64,000 nt of DNA from Clostridium sp. Cult1 (GCF_021655095.1 NZ_PPXW01000001.1:2123859-2187858), one strand, 5' to 3'; shown: positions 48,173-58,970, counted from the first letter of the stretch. The notes: generated by a model not told the origin, from the letters alone. Translations and numbers: made by a program.

Positions 48173-48786
48173 TAAAAATAGGTGTATTAATATCTGGTAG
48201 TGGAACTAATCTTCAAGCAATTATTGACAATATAAATGAAGGAAAAATTAAAGGAAAAATTCAGGTAGCAATATCCAATAGAAAAGATGCCTATGGACTC
48301 AAAAGGGCGGAAAAGATGGGAATTGAAACCTTGTATGTAAATAGAAAAGAATTCAACTCCTTAGAAGAATATAATAGGAAAATATTAGACGAACTATATA
48401 AAAGAAAAGTAGAATTAGTAGTCCTAGCTGGGTTTCTAAATATATTGTCCCAAGAATTCATCGAAGAATATAGAGGACGAATAATTAATATACACCCGTC
48501 ATTAATACCTAGTTTTTGTGGGAAAGGCTGTTATGGAGATAATGTTCACAAAATGGTGCTAGATAGAGGAGTAAAACTTACAGGAGTAACAGTCCATTTT
48601 GTAGATGAAGGAACGGATACAGGACCTATTATCCTTCAAAGGGCAGTAGAGGTAAAGGAACAGGATACGGTAGAAACTCTAAAAGAAAGGGTATTAAAGG
48701 TAGAACATGAACTACTACCTGAGGCTATAAGGCTTTATTGTGAAGGCAGATTGGTTATTGAAGGAAGCACAGTAAGGATAAAATAG
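48169..48786 (+). CDS. purN: GAR transformylase PurN
   Basis: Transfers a formyl group from 10-formyl-THF to GAR. 205 aa; catalytic Asn-His-Asp visible in [12 protein letters not shown] (N and H) and [11 protein letters not shown] (D). The insert [14 protein letters not shown] is usual for clostridial PurN. It overlaps purM by 4 bp. Its cofactor can be supplied by the fhs product encoded later in the window. Confidence 0.97.
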   Translation: MIKIGVLISGSGTNLQAIIDNINEGKIKGKIQVAISNRKDAYGLKRAEKMGIETLYVNRKEFNSLEEYNRKILDELYKRKVELVVLAGFLNILSQEFIEEYRGRIINIHPSLIPSFCGKGCYGDNVHKMVLDRGVKLTGVTVHFVDEGTDTGPIILQRAVEVKEQDTVETLKERVLKVEHELLPEAIRLYCEGRLVIEGSTVRIK

Positions 48787-48796
48787 AGGTGATGAA

Positions 48797-50329
48797 ATGA
48801 AAAGGGTATTAATAAGTGTTTATGATAAAAAGGGAATTGTTGAGTTTGCAAAAGAACTTATTGAACTAGGTTGGGAAATAATCTCTACTGGGGGAACTAG
48901 TAAGGTTTTAAAGGAAGCAGGCATTGAGATTATTGATATAGAAGAGATTACCAAATTTCCTGAAATATTAGATGGTAGGGTAAAAACTCTCCACCCTAAT
49001 ATTCATGGAGGATTATTATATAAAAGAGACAGTGACGAACATAAAAAAACGTTAGATGATTTGAATATACACTCAATTGACATGGTTGTAAACAATCTAT
49101 ATCCCTTTGAAGAAACGATAAAGAAACAAGGAGTAGGCCATGAGGAAATTATAGAAAATATAGATATTGGTGGTCCTTCCATGATTAGGGCTGCAGCTAA
49201 GAATTACAAATACGTAACAGTTGTTATGGATCCTTCTGATTATAGTAAAGTTTTAGAAGAGTTAAAATCAAAAGGAGAAACCTCTATAGAATTGAGAAGG
49301 GCTCTAGCAAGGAAGGTATTCCAATATACCGCTTATTATGATTCGTTAATTGCCAACTATTTTAATGGTTTAGATTCCTTAGAGTTTCCAGATATTATGA
49401 CTCTCTTCTTTAAGGATAAGCAGAGTTTAAGATATGGGGAAAATCCCCACCAAAAGGCAGCCTTTTACAAAGAAATAGATAATTTGGAAGGAACTATTGC
49501 AGGGGCCATCCAGCTTCATGGGAAGGAACTTTCTTTTAACAATATTAATGATGGAAATGGAACTTTAGAGATTTTAAAGGAATTTGATGAGCCTACAGTA
49601 GTAGCGGTAAAACATGCTAATCCTTGTGGTATAGGTAGTGGAGAAAATTTAATAGAAGCTTATAATAAGGCCTATGAATCCGATAAAATATCTATATTTG
49701 GCGGAATAATTGGAGCCAATAAGGAAATAGATGAAGAAGTTGCAAAGAGGATTAATGATATATTCATTGAGATAGTAATGGCACCAGCCTTTACTGACAA
49801 GGCCTTAGAAATCCTCACTTCTAAAAAAAATATAAGAATACTTAAAATTCCCAATATAATGAAGAAAGATTACCCCTCCTTAGATGTAAAAAAAGTTCTA
49901 GGAGGAATATTAATACAGGAAAGGGATACAAAACTTTTGGATGAAGAATTAAAAGTAGTTACCAATAGGAAGCCAACGGATAAGGAAATGGAAGATCTAC
50001 TCTTTAGTTGGAAGGCAGTAAAAGGGATTAAATCTAACGGAGTTTTGTTAGCAAAGAATAAAGGTACTGTAGGGATTGGTATGGGAGAAGTAAATCGAGT
50101 ATGGGCAGTAAAAGCAGCCATTGAAAGAGCTGGAGAAAAGGCGAAGGACTCTGTATTGGCCTCTGATGGATTTTTCCCTTTTAAAGATTCTGTAGAAGCC
50201 TTAGCCAAAGCTGGAGTAACAGCTATAATACAACCTGGTGGTTCTTTGAGAGATGAAGAGTCGATAGAAGAAGCAGATAAAAATGGTATAGCTATGGTGT
50301 TTACGGGAATGAGACATTTTAAACATTAG
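48797..50329 (+). CDS. purH: Bifunctional AICAR transformylase / IMP cyclohydrolase PurH
   Basis: Last two steps to IMP. 510 aa: the cyclohydrolase domain (about 1-195, [44 protein letters not shown]) and the transformylase domain ([39 protein letters not shown]). Ribosome site GAGGTGATG, 10 bp after purN. Complete. Confidence 0.98.
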   Translation: MKRVLISVYDKKGIVEFAKELIELGWEIISTGGTSKVLKEAGIEIIDIEEITKFPEILDGRVKTLHPNIHGGLLYKRDSDEHKKTLDDLNIHSIDMVVNNLYPFEETIKKQGVGHEEIIENIDIGGPSMIRAAAKNYKYVTVVMDPSDYSKVLEELKSKGETSIELRRALARKVFQYTAYYDSLIANYFNGLDSLEFPDIMTLFFKDKQSLRYGENPHQKAAFYKEIDNLEGTIAGAIQLHGKELSFNNINDGNGTLEILKEFDEPTVVAVKHANPCGIGSGENLIEAYNKAYESDKISIFGGIIGANKEIDEEVAKRINDIFIEIVMAPAFTDKALEILTSKKNIRILKIPNIMKKDYPSLDVKKVLGGILIQERDTKLLDEELKVVTNRKPTDKEMEDLLFSWKAVKGIKSNGVLLAKNKGTVGIGMGEVNRVWAVKAAIERAGEKAKDSVLASDGFFPFKDSVEALAKAGVTAIIQPGGSLRDEESIEEADKNGIAMVFTGMRHFKH

Positions 50330-50340
50330 GGAGGGATTTT

Positions 50341-51597
50341 ATGAAAGTTCTAGTCCTAGGCAGTGGTGGTAGGGAACATGCCTTATGTTGGAAAATAGCT
50401 GAAAGTCCAAATGTATCAAAAGTATACTGTGCTCCAGGCAATGGAGGCACTAAAGAAGTTGCTGAAAATGTGGATATATCACCAGATGACATAGATAGTC
50501 TATTAGATTTTGCAGTAAGAGAAAAAATAGATCTGACAGTAGTTGGTCCAGAAGGGCCTTTAGTTATGGGGATAGTAGATAGGTTTAATGAAAAGGGATT
50601 GAAGATATTTGGAGTAAATAAGAAGGCAGCCCAACTGGAAGGATCTAAGGTATATGCTAAAGAGTTTATGGAAAAATATAATATACCTACTGCTATGTAT
50701 AAAAAATATAGGGATAGCAGAAAGGCCATTGAAGAACTAGATGAATTCAACTATCCATTAGTAATAAAGGCTGATGGGTTGTGTTTAGGCAAGGGTGTAG
50801 TAATCTGTAATAGTAAAGAGGAAGCTATAGATAGTATTAACCAAATGCTAGAAGGCAAAGCTTTTGGTTCCGCTGGAGAGACCATAATAATTGAAGAATT
50901 TCTAGAAGGCATAGAAGCTTCCCTTCTTTGTTTTGTAACTAATAGAAAAATTGTCCCTATGGAAAGTGCAAAGGATTATAAACAGATATTTGAAGGAGAT
51001 AAAGGGCCAAATACTGGTGGAGTAGGTTGCTTTTCTCCAAATCCATTATTTAATGGAGAATTGGAAAGGATAATAAAAGAGGAAATACTTAATAAAATTG
51101 AAATAGGTTTAAAAGAAGAAAATATTGACTATAATGGCATATTGTTCATAGGGTTAATGATAAATAAGGATCAACCCAAGGTATTAGAGTTTAATGTTCG
51201 ATTTGGAGATCCAGAGACAGAGGTCTTAATTCCAAGACTTAAATCCGATATAGTAAATATTTTTGAGAAAACTTTAGAAGGCAATTTAAAGAAAGAGGAT
51301 TTAATTTGGAGAGATGAAAAATGTATAACGGTAGTAGCTACATCTAATGGCTATCCTGGAAAGTATGAAAAGGGTAAGGAAATTACAGGCCTTAATGATG
51401 TAGATGAAAATATAATAATATTTCACAATGGAACTATAGAAAAGGAGGGAAGACTATATACTAACGGCGGTAGAGTGATCTCAATAACTGCTTTAGGGAA
51501 TAATTTACAAAAAACTAGAGAAAAAATATATGAAAATTTAAACAAAATCAATTTTGATGGTATGTATTTTAGAAAGGATATTGGAAAAATTGACTAA
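50341..51597 (+). CDS. purD: GAR synthetase PurD
   Basis: Phosphoribosylamine-glycine ligase, 418 aa, ATP-grasp fold. LVLGSGGREHALCWKI at the start, VVGPEGPLVMGIVDRF, the ATP-grasp stretch PLVIKADGLCLGKGVVIC and FNVRFGDPETEVLIPRLKSD near the metal site. GGGAGG precedes the ATG. Complete. Confidence 0.98.
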   Translation: MKVLVLGSGGREHALCWKIAESPNVSKVYCAPGNGGTKEVAENVDISPDDIDSLLDFAVREKIDLTVVGPEGPLVMGIVDRFNEKGLKIFGVNKKAAQLEGSKVYAKEFMEKYNIPTAMYKKYRDSRKAIEELDEFNYPLVIKADGLCLGKGVVICNSKEEAIDSINQMLEGKAFGSAGETIIIEEFLEGIEASLLCFVTNRKIVPMESAKDYKQIFEGDKGPNTGGVGCFSPNPLFNGELERIIKEEILNKIEIGLKEENIDYNGILFIGLMINKDQPKVLEFNVRFGDPETEVLIPRLKSDIVNIFEKTLEGNLKKEDLIWRDEKCITVVATSNGYPGKYEKGKEITGLNDVDENIIIFHNGTIEKEGRLYTNGGRVISITALGNNLQKTREKIYENLNKINFDGMYFRKDIGKID

Positions 51598-51615
51598 AGT
51601 TAAGGAGGACTTACA

Positions 51616-52926
51616 ATGGAAAATTACTTTAAATTAAAGGAGCATCATACTGACAAGAGGACTGAAATACTAGCAGGAATTACTACCTTTATGACTATGG
51701 CTTATATTTTAATAGTTAATCCAGAAATATTGTCAGCAACAGGTATGGATAAGGGAGGAATATTTACAGCCACAGCTCTATCCGCATTTATTGCAACTAT
51801 GATAATGGCTTTCTATGCCAAATATCCCTTTGCACTGGCACCAGGTATGGGGCTTAATGCTTTTTTCGCCTTTACTGTAGTTTTAGGGCCTATGGGAAAA
51901 TCTTGGCAGTTTGCTTTAACTGCTGTATTAATTGAAGGTATTATATTTATACTATTATCCTTTGTAAAGGCAAGGGAAGCAATATTTAATGCAATCCCTA
52001 TGAATTTAAAAAATGCTGTTTCAGTGGGTATAGGACTTTTCATTGCTTTTATTGGACTTACTAGTGCAGGTCTTATAGTTGCAGGAGATGGAGTTTTAAT
52101 TGGTTTAGGTAATCTTAAAGATCCAGCAGCTATTCTTGCAATTATAGGATTGGTAATTACTGGAATATTACTAGCTAAAAACGTTAAAGGCGCTTTATTA
52201 ATCGGAATCCTTTTAACTACCATAATAGGTATACCTATGGGAGTCACTCTATTGCCAGAAGGATTTAGTTTAAAAAATATTGTCAGCCTACCTCCATCTT
52301 TAAAACCCGTAGCATTCCAGTTTGTTGGGTGGGAAGAGATACTTTCTTTAGACATGCTGGTAGTAGTATTTACGTTTTTATTTGTAGATATATTTGATAC
52401 TGTAGGTACTTTGGTAGGTGTAGCCTCTAAGGCAGAAATGTTAGACGAAGAAGGAAAGCTTCCAAGAGTAAGCAATGCATTGATGGCTGATGCGGTAGGA
52501 ACAGTTGCTGGAGCTTGCCTAGGGACTAGTACAGTTACAACATTTGTTGAATCCGCTTCAGGAGTAGCAGAGGGAGGAAGGACTGGCCTTACTGCTCTTA
52601 GCACAGCTATTATGTTTGGATTATCCTTATTCTTTGCTCCTATATTTACTATGGTGCCATCAGCAGCCACTGCTCCTGTCTTAATAATTGTAGGGCTATT
52701 TATGATGAGCCCAATAAAGAAAATTGATTTAGATGATTACACTGAAGCAATACCTGCATTTTTAACTATAATAATGATGCCTTTTGCTTATAGTATTGCA
52801 GAAGGTATAGTATTTGGTATGGTGTCCTATGTAGTATTAAAACTTCTTACAAAAAGAGGAAAAGAAGTATCTCCAGTTATGTACTTATTAGCAATATTAT
52901 TTATATTAAGAATCGTTTTATCCTAA
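51616..52926 (+). CDS. pbuG: Purine (hypoxanthine/guanine) permease, AzgA/PbuG type
   Basis: A 436-aa NCS2-type transporter of the AzgA/PbuG branch with about 12-14 membrane segments; TDKRTEILAGITTFMTMAYIL, AKYPFALAPGMGLNAFFAF and FVDIFDTVGTLVGVA are branch signatures. Takes up purine bases by proton symport. As the last gene under the guanine-PRPP leader it couples salvage to the same signals as synthesis. AAGGAGG precedes the ATG. Confidence 0.92.
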   Translation: MENYFKLKEHHTDKRTEILAGITTFMTMAYILIVNPEILSATGMDKGGIFTATALSAFIATMIMAFYAKYPFALAPGMGLNAFFAFTVVLGPMGKSWQFALTAVLIEGIIFILLSFVKAREAIFNAIPMNLKNAVSVGIGLFIAFIGLTSAGLIVAGDGVLIGLGNLKDPAAILAIIGLVITGILLAKNVKGALLIGILLTTIIGIPMGVTLLPEGFSLKNIVSLPPSLKPVAFQFVGWEEILSLDMLVVVFTFLFVDIFDTVGTLVGVASKAEMLDEEGKLPRVSNALMADAVGTVAGACLGTSTVTTFVESASGVAEGGRTGLTALSTAIMFGLSLFFAPIFTMVPSAATAPVLIIVGLFMMSPIKKIDLDDYTEAIPAFLTIIMMPFAYSIAEGIVFGMVSYVVLKLLTKRGKEVSPVMYLLAILFILRIVLS

Positions 52927-52929
52927 ATT

Positions 52930-52958
52930 AAAGGTGGCATTTTCCATGCCACCTTTTT
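52930..52958 (+). terminator. Terminator of the pur operon
   Basis: AAAGGTGGCAT (52930-52940), 5-base loop, ATGCCACCTTT (52946-52956), then a T run. Confidence 0.93.
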
Positions 52959-53175
52959 TCATTACTATGATTAGAGTGGTACTTTAAAGCACCAAAATAT
53001 TGTTAAAAATTTAACGATGTTTGTTAAAAACATGGTTATTATTTATTTATTCACTTAATTTAATATATTCTATATAATTAGAAATCTATATTAATTCGGA
53101 AATATAAGAATAATTCGACAATAATCGCATGAAATAGGCAAAATTATATAAAAAATAACAAAAATACAATATATA

Positions 53176-53204
53176 TTGACTTATTTTTATTTTCACTATA
53201 TAAT
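53176..53204 (+). promoter_or_regulatory. Sigma-A promoter upstream of opp operon
   Basis: TTGACT (53176-53181), 17 bases, TATAAT (53199-53204), near consensus. Confidence 0.7.
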
Positions 53205-53442
53205 TGGTATGTGTTTAATAATTAACAAAACTATAGACTTATTAACATTTTTTGTAAGCTTAATGTGAAATTTTGCCTCTTAATATGATCAATTCAATTA
53301 GAATTAAATGAACATGCTTAATAATCGAAATACTATATAAAAGTTATTAAATTATAGCTTATTTTAGTTACAATTATCTTATAATTTTGATAGTAATTAA
53401 GCATAAGTAAAATATATAATTGAAATTTATACCATACTGGCG

Positions 53443-53456
53443 TGAAAACGTTGGCA
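53443..53456 (+). promoter_or_regulatory. Candidate CcpA (cre) site
   Basis: TGAAAACGTTGGCA agrees with the cre pattern TGWAARCGYTWNCW at 13 of 14 positions. It lies 80 bp before oppA and just upstream of the internal TATAAT, a position that would allow carbon-dependent control of peptide uptake. Confidence 0.5.
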
Positions 53457-53535
53457 GTGTTAATAGCTATAATGTTAGGATAGTTTCCATTTAAGTTTAC
53501 AAAAAATACAAACTAACTATTGGGGAGGTATAAAT

Positions 53536-55092
53536 ATGAAAAGAAAGAGTCTAATACTTATTTCCATGATGTTGATTCTAAGCTTAGTATTAACAGCATG
53601 TGGCGGAGGAAAAGAGACAGGTGGCAAGTCAGATGAGTCAACTGGAGCAAAGGATAAGTTAGTAATTGCTACTTCAAGTGACGCTATAACTATGGACCCT
53701 GTACAAAACAATGATGCATTTTCAGGTAATATAATGGCTCAAGTTTATGACGGCCTTGTAAAAATTGATATGGAAGGTAATATAACTGAAAGTTTAGCTG
53801 AAAAATATGAAATTTCAGAAGATGGTTTAACATATACTTTCAAATTAAAAGAAGGTATAAAATTCCAAAATGGCGAAGAGTTAAAAGCTAGCGATGCTGT
53901 ATTTACATTTAAAAGGGCTATTGAAGCTCCAGCAGTTGCTCATATATTTGGAGATATAGACCCTGATAGTTTAGAAGCTTTAGATGATTATACTTTTCAA
54001 TTTTCATTAAAAGAAGCAAACGCTGGTATAGTAGCTGCTTTATGTCACCCTGCAGCATTTATTGTAAATGAAAAGGCAGTTACAGAAGCTGGAGATGATT
54101 ATTCAAGAAATCCTATTGGAACAGGTCCATTTATACTTGAAAGTTGGTCAAAATCAAACAAAATGGTATTAAATAGATTTGAAGATTATCACGGAGAAGC
54201 TCCAGTATATAATACTTTAGAAGTTAGAGTAATTCCAGAGGCTACAAATAGAGTTATTGAATTAGAAACTGGCGGAGTAGACATTGCATATGATATCTCT
54301 CCTAATGATGTTAGTAGAGTAGAAGAAAATAGTGATCTTCAATTATTTAGAACTCCAGACTATGGAACTCTTTATATGGGAATGAATACTGAGAAATCAC
54401 CTCTTAATGATATTAAAGTAAGACAAGCTATTACAAAAGCAATCGATGTAGAATCAATTGTTAAAGCTATTTGGAGAGGTGTAGGTAAACCAGCATCAGC
54501 TCCATATACATCAACTATTAAGTATTCAATTGCTGATGAAAACGAACCTAATAAGAAAGATATTGAAGGTGCAAAACAATTATTAAAGGAAGCAGGTTAT
54601 GAAAATGGTTTATCATTAACGATTACAACTAATGATAGACAAGAAAGAATTGATGCTGCTACAATAATGAAGGAAGACTTAAAGGAAATCGGAATCGATA
54701 TAACTGTTGAAGTTTTAGAGTGGAGTGCTTTCATCGAGAAGATAGAAAATGGACAACATGATTTATTTATGATTTCATGGCTTTCAGACTCACCAGACCC
54801 AGACATGGTATTATATCCTTGTTTCCATTCATCAATGGCAGGTCCTGGTGGAAACTATGCATTCTTAAATGATGCAGAAGTTGATGAATTGATAATAAAA
54901 GGTCGTAGAACATTAGATGGTCCAGAGAGAGAACAAATATATAAAGATCTTCAAGAAAAAATTATGGATTTAGCTCCTGCAGTATTCTTATATAATAGTG
55001 AAATTGTTATTGGAGCAAGAAATAATATTGACAATATAGAACTTACTCCATTTGGATATCATCGTCTTTATCATATAACTTTTGACAAATAG
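53536..55092 (+). CDS. oppA: Oligopeptide ABC transporter substrate-binding lipoprotein
   Basis: A 518-aa solute-binding protein of family 5. Signal peptide ending in lipobox LTAC (about 18-21) anchors it outside. SBP5 motifs: TMDPVQNNDAFSGNIMAQVYDGLVKID, YTFKLKEGIKFQNGEELKASDAVFTF, RNPIGTGPFILESW. GGGGAGG precedes the ATG. It is separated from the permease genes by a hairpin without T tail, which usually keeps the binding-protein mRNA more abundant. Confidence 0.95.
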   Translation: MKRKSLILISMMLILSLVLTACGGGKETGGKSDESTGAKDKLVIATSSDAITMDPVQNNDAFSGNIMAQVYDGLVKIDMEGNITESLAEKYEISEDGLTYTFKLKEGIKFQNGEELKASDAVFTFKRAIEAPAVAHIFGDIDPDSLEALDDYTFQFSLKEANAGIVAALCHPAAFIVNEKAVTEAGDDYSRNPIGTGPFILESWSKSNKMVLNRFEDYHGEAPVYNTLEVRVIPEATNRVIELETGGVDIAYDISPNDVSRVEENSDLQLFRTPDYGTLYMGMNTEKSPLNDIKVRQAITKAIDVESIVKAIWRGVGKPASAPYTSTIKYSIADENEPNKKDIEGAKQLLKEAGYENGLSLTITTNDRQERIDAATIMKEDLKEIGIDITVEVLEWSAFIEKIENGQHDLFMISWLSDSPDPDMVLYPCFHSSMAGPGGNYAFLNDAEVDELIIKGRRTLDGPEREQIYKDLQEKIMDLAPAVFLYNSEIVIGARNNIDNIELTPFGYHRLYHITFDK

Positions 55093-55104
55093 ATTTAGGT
55101 GGAT

Positions 55105-55132
55105 AAATTGAGAGGAGGATTCCTCTCAATTT
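55105..55132 (+). other. Intercistronic hairpin between oppA and oppB
   Basis: AAATTGAGAGGA (55105-55116), GGAT loop, TCCTCTCAATTT (55121-55132). No T run; likely stabilises the oppA transcript or partly terminates. Confidence 0.6.
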
Positions 55133-55169
55133 GTTCATAAATTCCATAGAAAGAAAGGAGCACTAGCTA

Positions 55170-56099
55170 ATGGCAAAGTATATAGTTAAAAGAATACTAC
55201 TATTAATCCCTGTTATCATTGGCGTTAGTTTCATAGTCTTTGGGTTGCTAGAACTTAGTCCTGGAGATCCTGCTAGAAACATTTTAGGTACCAATGCATC
55301 TCCAGAAGAAGTAGCACAACTTAGGGAAGAGATGGGACTTAACGATCCGTTTTTAGTTCGATATGGAAGGTTTTTGAAAGATTTAGTATTACATGGAGAT
55401 TTAGGGAATTCATATATTTCTAGAACTCCTGTTGTAGACGAAATAGCATCTAGAGCGGGACATACTTTTAAATTGGCTGTTCTTGCAATTGTAATAGCCG
55501 TAATCTTAGGTATACCTATTGGAATTATTTCAGCGGTTAAGCAGTATTCTTTATTTGACAATATAACTATGATTTTTGCACTTTTAGGTATTTGTATGCC
55601 TGTATTCTGGTTAGGACTATTATTAATTTTATTATTCTCTGTTAACTTAGGCTGGTTGCCATCTTCTGGTTTTGATTCGGTTGAACAGATGATATTACCA
55701 TCGATTGCTCTTGCCGCTCAATCTGTATCAGTTATTACCAGGATGACTAGATCCAGTATGCTTGAAGTTATCAGACAGGACTATATAAGGACAGTTCGTG
55801 CAAAAGGACAAAAAGAAAAAGTTGTAATTATAAGGCACGCATTAGGAAACGCTTTAATTCCAATACTAACAACTATTGGAACTCAGTTTGGACAGCTATT
55901 GGGTGGAGCAGTAATGACGGAAGTAATATTCTCTATTCCCGGAGTAGGCAGATTGATGGTTGATTCCATCATGATGAGAGATACACCAATGGTATTAGGT
56001 TGTATACTATTTGTTGCGATTTCTTTTGCCATAGTTAATCTTATAGTAGACTTATTATATTCTTTTGTTGATCCTAGAATAAAGTCTCAATTTTCATAA
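55170..56099 (+). CDS. oppB: Oligopeptide ABC transporter permease OppB
   Basis: A 309-aa permease with six helices. Starts MAKYIVKRILLLIPVIIGVSFIVF, typical of OppB/DppB, and has the coupling motif around YIRTVRAKGQKEKVV. AAAGGAG precedes the ATG. Pairs with OppC. Confidence 0.95.
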   Translation: MAKYIVKRILLLIPVIIGVSFIVFGLLELSPGDPARNILGTNASPEEVAQLREEMGLNDPFLVRYGRFLKDLVLHGDLGNSYISRTPVVDEIASRAGHTFKLAVLAIVIAVILGIPIGIISAVKQYSLFDNITMIFALLGICMPVFWLGLLLILLFSVNLGWLPSSGFDSVEQMILPSIALAAQSVSVITRMTRSSMLEVIRQDYIRTVRAKGQKEKVVIIRHALGNALIPILTTIGTQFGQLLGGAVMTEVIFSIPGVGRLMVDSIMMRDTPMVLGCILFVAISFAIVNLIVDLLYSFVDPRIKSQFS

Positions 56100-56114
56100 A
56101 GGAGTGTTATCTAT

Positions 56115-57014
56115 ATGCAGGATAGAGCAATTAAGAATACAGAATCTGAAACAATTGAAAAAAAAGGTAATGGACTAAGAAAATTTAAAGAAGTATTTGG
56201 CCGTATGAAGAAAAACAAACTAGCAATGTTTGGATTGGCTATTATTGTATTACTAGTAATAACTGCTATTTTTGCAGATTTTATCGCTCCATATGATTTC
56301 AGCACAAATGACTTAGAGAATCAATTTGCTTCACCTAGTAATGAACATTTTTTTGGAACTGATGAATTTGGGCGGGATATATTCAGCCGTATTGTTTATG
56401 GTTCAAGAATTTCATTACAAGTTGGCTTTATATCAGTAGGTATTGCTTTAATTGCAGGTGTTGGACTTGGAGCAATAGCAGGTTTTTATGGAGGGAAAGT
56501 TGATACTATTTTGATGAGATTAATTGATATAATACAATCCCTTCCTGATATTCTATTGGCTATAGCTATAATGGCTGTATTAGGACCAGGATTGTCTAAT
56601 CTGATGATAGCAGTTGGAATCGCAGCTATCCCAGGTTATGCAAAGATAGTAAGATCTTCTGTTTTATCTATTAAAGATAGTGAATATGTAGAGGCAGCAA
56701 GAGCAAATGGTTCATCAGATTTTAGAATTATTATGAAGCATATTATACCTAATTGCTTAGCTCCTATTATAGTACAAGCTACTTTGGGAGTTGCTTACGC
56801 AATAATAAATGCTGCTGGTTTAAGTTTTATAGGTTTAGGATTAGAACCTCCAACACCTGAATGGGGAGCTATGCTTTCAGGTGGACGTGCATATATTCGT
56901 GATTTTCCACATATGACTATGTTCCCTGGCTTAGCAATAGTCATTACAATATTTGCATTAAACGTTTTAGGTGATGGACTAAGAGATGCTTTAGACCCAA
57001 AATTAAAACAATAG
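56115..57014 (+). CDS. oppC: Oligopeptide ABC transporter permease OppC
   Basis: A 299-aa permease: hydrophilic start, then six helices. DppC-type markers: HFFGTDEFGRDIFSRIVYGSRISL, and the coupling motif YVEAARANGSSDFRII. AAAGGAG precedes the ATG, 15 bp after oppB. Confidence 0.95.
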   Translation: MQDRAIKNTESETIEKKGNGLRKFKEVFGRMKKNKLAMFGLAIIVLLVITAIFADFIAPYDFSTNDLENQFASPSNEHFFGTDEFGRDIFSRIVYGSRISLQVGFISVGIALIAGVGLGAIAGFYGGKVDTILMRLIDIIQSLPDILLAIAIMAVLGPGLSNLMIAVGIAAIPGYAKIVRSSVLSIKDSEYVEAARANGSSDFRIIMKHIIPNCLAPIIVQATLGVAYAIINAAGLSFIGLGLEPPTPEWGAMLSGGRAYIRDFPHMTMFPGLAIVITIFALNVLGDGLRDALDPKLKQ

Positions 57015-57029
57015 GGAGGTGTTGTATAG

Positions 57030-58010
57030 ATGGAAAACTTACTAGAAATCAAAAATTTAAGCATAGAGTATGTTACTGATGATCGAATTAATAAAGCGGT
57101 AAATGATTTGAATCTAAAGATTAGGGAAGGAGAAACTTTGGGATTTGTTGGTGAAACAGGTGCAGGAAAAACTACAACAGCTCTTGGAGTTATGAGATTG
57201 GTTCCTAATCCACCGGGAAAGATTGTAAGCGGTGAGATTTATTTTGAAGGAGAAAATCTATTAGATAAAGAAGAAAAAGATATGAGAGAAATTAGGGGAA
57301 ATAAGATATCTATGATATTCCAGGATCCTATGACCTCATTGAATCCAATTATGACCGTTGGAGAACAGATTGAAGAAGTTATTAAACTTCATGAAGATTT
57401 ACCGAAAGAGGAATTAAGAAAAAGAGCAGAAGAGATGTTGGATACAGTAGGAATTAGAAAAGAAAGATTTGATGATTATCCACACCAATTTAGCGGTGGT
57501 ATGAAACAAAGGGTTGTAATTGCAATGGCATTAGCCTGTAATCCAAAACTAATAATAGCCGATGAACCTACTACAGCATTAGATGTAACTATTCAAGCTC
57601 AGGTTTTAGAATTAATGAAAGAATTAAAAATCAAGTTTAATACTTCAATACTATTAATAACTCACGACTTAGGAGTAGTAGCTGAAACTTGCGATTATGT
57701 TTCTATAATGTATGCTGGAAGTTCTTTAGAATATGGAGATGTAGAAAGAATATACAATAATCCTCTTCATCCATATACAGTTGGGTTGTTTAATTCAATA
57801 CCAAGTTTAGATGAAGATAAGGATAAATTAGATGTAATACCTGGAACACCACCAGACCCATCTAATTTACCAACAGGATGTAAATTTCATCCAAGGTGCT
57901 CTCGTTGTATGGAAATATGTAAAAAAAGCCTTCCGAAATCAATAGAGGTAGAAAAAGGCCATTTTGTTTCCTGCTTTTTATACGATAAAGAAATGAAGGA
58001 GGGCAAATAA
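57030..58010 (+). CDS. oppD: Oligopeptide ABC transporter ATPase OppD
   Basis: A 326-aa ATPase. Walker A GETGAGKTT (a slight variant of GESGSGKS), Q loop IFQDPMTSLNPIMTVGEQI, signature FSGGMKQR, Walker B LIIADEPTTALDV, and the C-terminal Cys-rich oligopeptide-transporter tail CKFHPRCSRCMEIC. GGGAGG precedes the ATG. Confidence 0.95.
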   Translation: MENLLEIKNLSIEYVTDDRINKAVNDLNLKIREGETLGFVGETGAGKTTTALGVMRLVPNPPGKIVSGEIYFEGENLLDKEEKDMREIRGNKISMIFQDPMTSLNPIMTVGEQIEEVIKLHEDLPKEELRKRAEEMLDTVGIRKERFDDYPHQFSGGMKQRVVIAMALACNPKLIIADEPTTALDVTIQAQVLELMKELKIKFNTSILLITHDLGVVAETCDYVSIMYAGSSLEYGDVERIYNNPLHPYTVGLFNSIPSLDEDKDKLDVIPGTPPDPSNLPTGCKFHPRCSRCMEICKKSLPKSIEVEKGHFVSCFLYDKEMKEGK

Positions 58011-58011
58011 A

Positions 58012-58959
58012 ATGGAAAATGTATTAATGGAAGTAAAACATTTGAAGAAATATTTTAAGGCAAAACAAGGGACATTGCACGCTGTAGATGATGTGAGTTT
58101 TCAAGTTTTGAAAGGTGAAACTTTAGGATTAGTAGGGGAATCAGGCTGTGGTAAGTCTACAACAGGTAGGGCAATTCTTAGACTCCATGAGCCAACAGCT
58201 GGGGAAGTTATTTATAATGGAGAAGATATTGTAAAATATAGCAAGAGTCAAATGAAGGAAATGAGAAAAAAGATGCAAATAGTTTTCCAAGACCCTTATT
58301 CCTCATTAAATCCAAGACTAAGTGTATATGATTTAATTGCTGACCCTTTATACGTTAACAAAGATGTAGTCCCTAAGAATCAAATTGGTGAACAGGTTAA
58401 ACGTACTATGAAACTTGTAGGTCTAGAGAAAAGATTGATTAATTCATTCCCTCATGAACTAGATGGTGGAAGAAGACAAAGAGTTGGAATCGCTAGAGCT
58501 TTAGCTTTAAATCCAGAGTTTATTGTATTAGATGAACCGGTTTCAGCTTTAGATGTTAGTATTCAATCACAAATATTGAACCTATTAGATGAATTACAAG
58601 AAGAACTAGGCCTTACCTATATATTTGTTGCTCATAACTTAAGTGTTGTTAAACATATAAGTGATAGAATTGCAGTAATGTACTTGGGAAATATAGTAGA
58701 ATTAACTGACTATAAGAGCATATTTACAGATCCACTTCATCCATATACACAAGCTCTACTATCTGCTATCCCAATTCCAAAGGTTGGTCTAAAAAGGGAA
58801 CGTATAGTTTTAGAAGGAGATGTTCCGAGTCCAATTGATCCAGGTCCAGGATGTGTATTCTATGGTAGATGTCGTCATAGAAAAGGTATTTGTAAAGAAG
58901 CTAAACCTAAATTTGAAGAAAAAAAACCAGGTCATTATGTAGCTTGTCATTTAATATAA
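58012..58959 (+). CDS. oppF: Oligopeptide ABC transporter ATPase OppF
   Basis: A 315-aa ATPase pairing with OppD. Walker [12 protein letters not shown] loop [13 protein letters not shown], signature written DGGRRQR in place of SGGQRQR (a variant known in Opp/Dpp ATPases), Walker [15 protein letters not shown] and Cys-rich tail. GGAGGG precedes the ATG, 1 bp after oppD. Operon ends at the hairpin that follows. Confidence 0.95.
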   Translation: MENVLMEVKHLKKYFKAKQGTLHAVDDVSFQVLKGETLGLVGESGCGKSTTGRAILRLHEPTAGEVIYNGEDIVKYSKSQMKEMRKKMQIVFQDPYSSLNPRLSVYDLIADPLYVNKDVVPKNQIGEQVKRTMKLVGLEKRLINSFPHELDGGRRQRVGIARALALNPEFIVLDEPVSALDVSIQSQILNLLDELQEELGLTYIFVAHNLSVVKHISDRIAVMYLGNIVELTDYKSIFTDPLHPYTQALLSAIPIPKVGLKRERIVLEGDVPSPIDPGPGCVFYGRCRHRKGICKEAKPKFEEKKPGHYVACHLI

Positions 58960-58970
58960 TAAAAAGATTA

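Larger units (their letters stand above)
52960..53535 (+). other. Long AT-rich region and leader before oppA
   Basis: No gene in about 575 bp. A consensus promoter at 53176-53204 would give an oppA leader of about 325 bases, long for a Firmicute operon. Bases 53443-53456 look like a CcpA site, and a second TATAAT lies at 53468-53473 without a fitting -35. I see no known riboswitch in the leader. Confidence 0.5.

Noticed and set aside
58441-58480. OppF signature DGGRRQR as a sign of inactivity
   Set aside because: This variant occurs in functional Opp/Dpp ATPases and all other motifs are intact.
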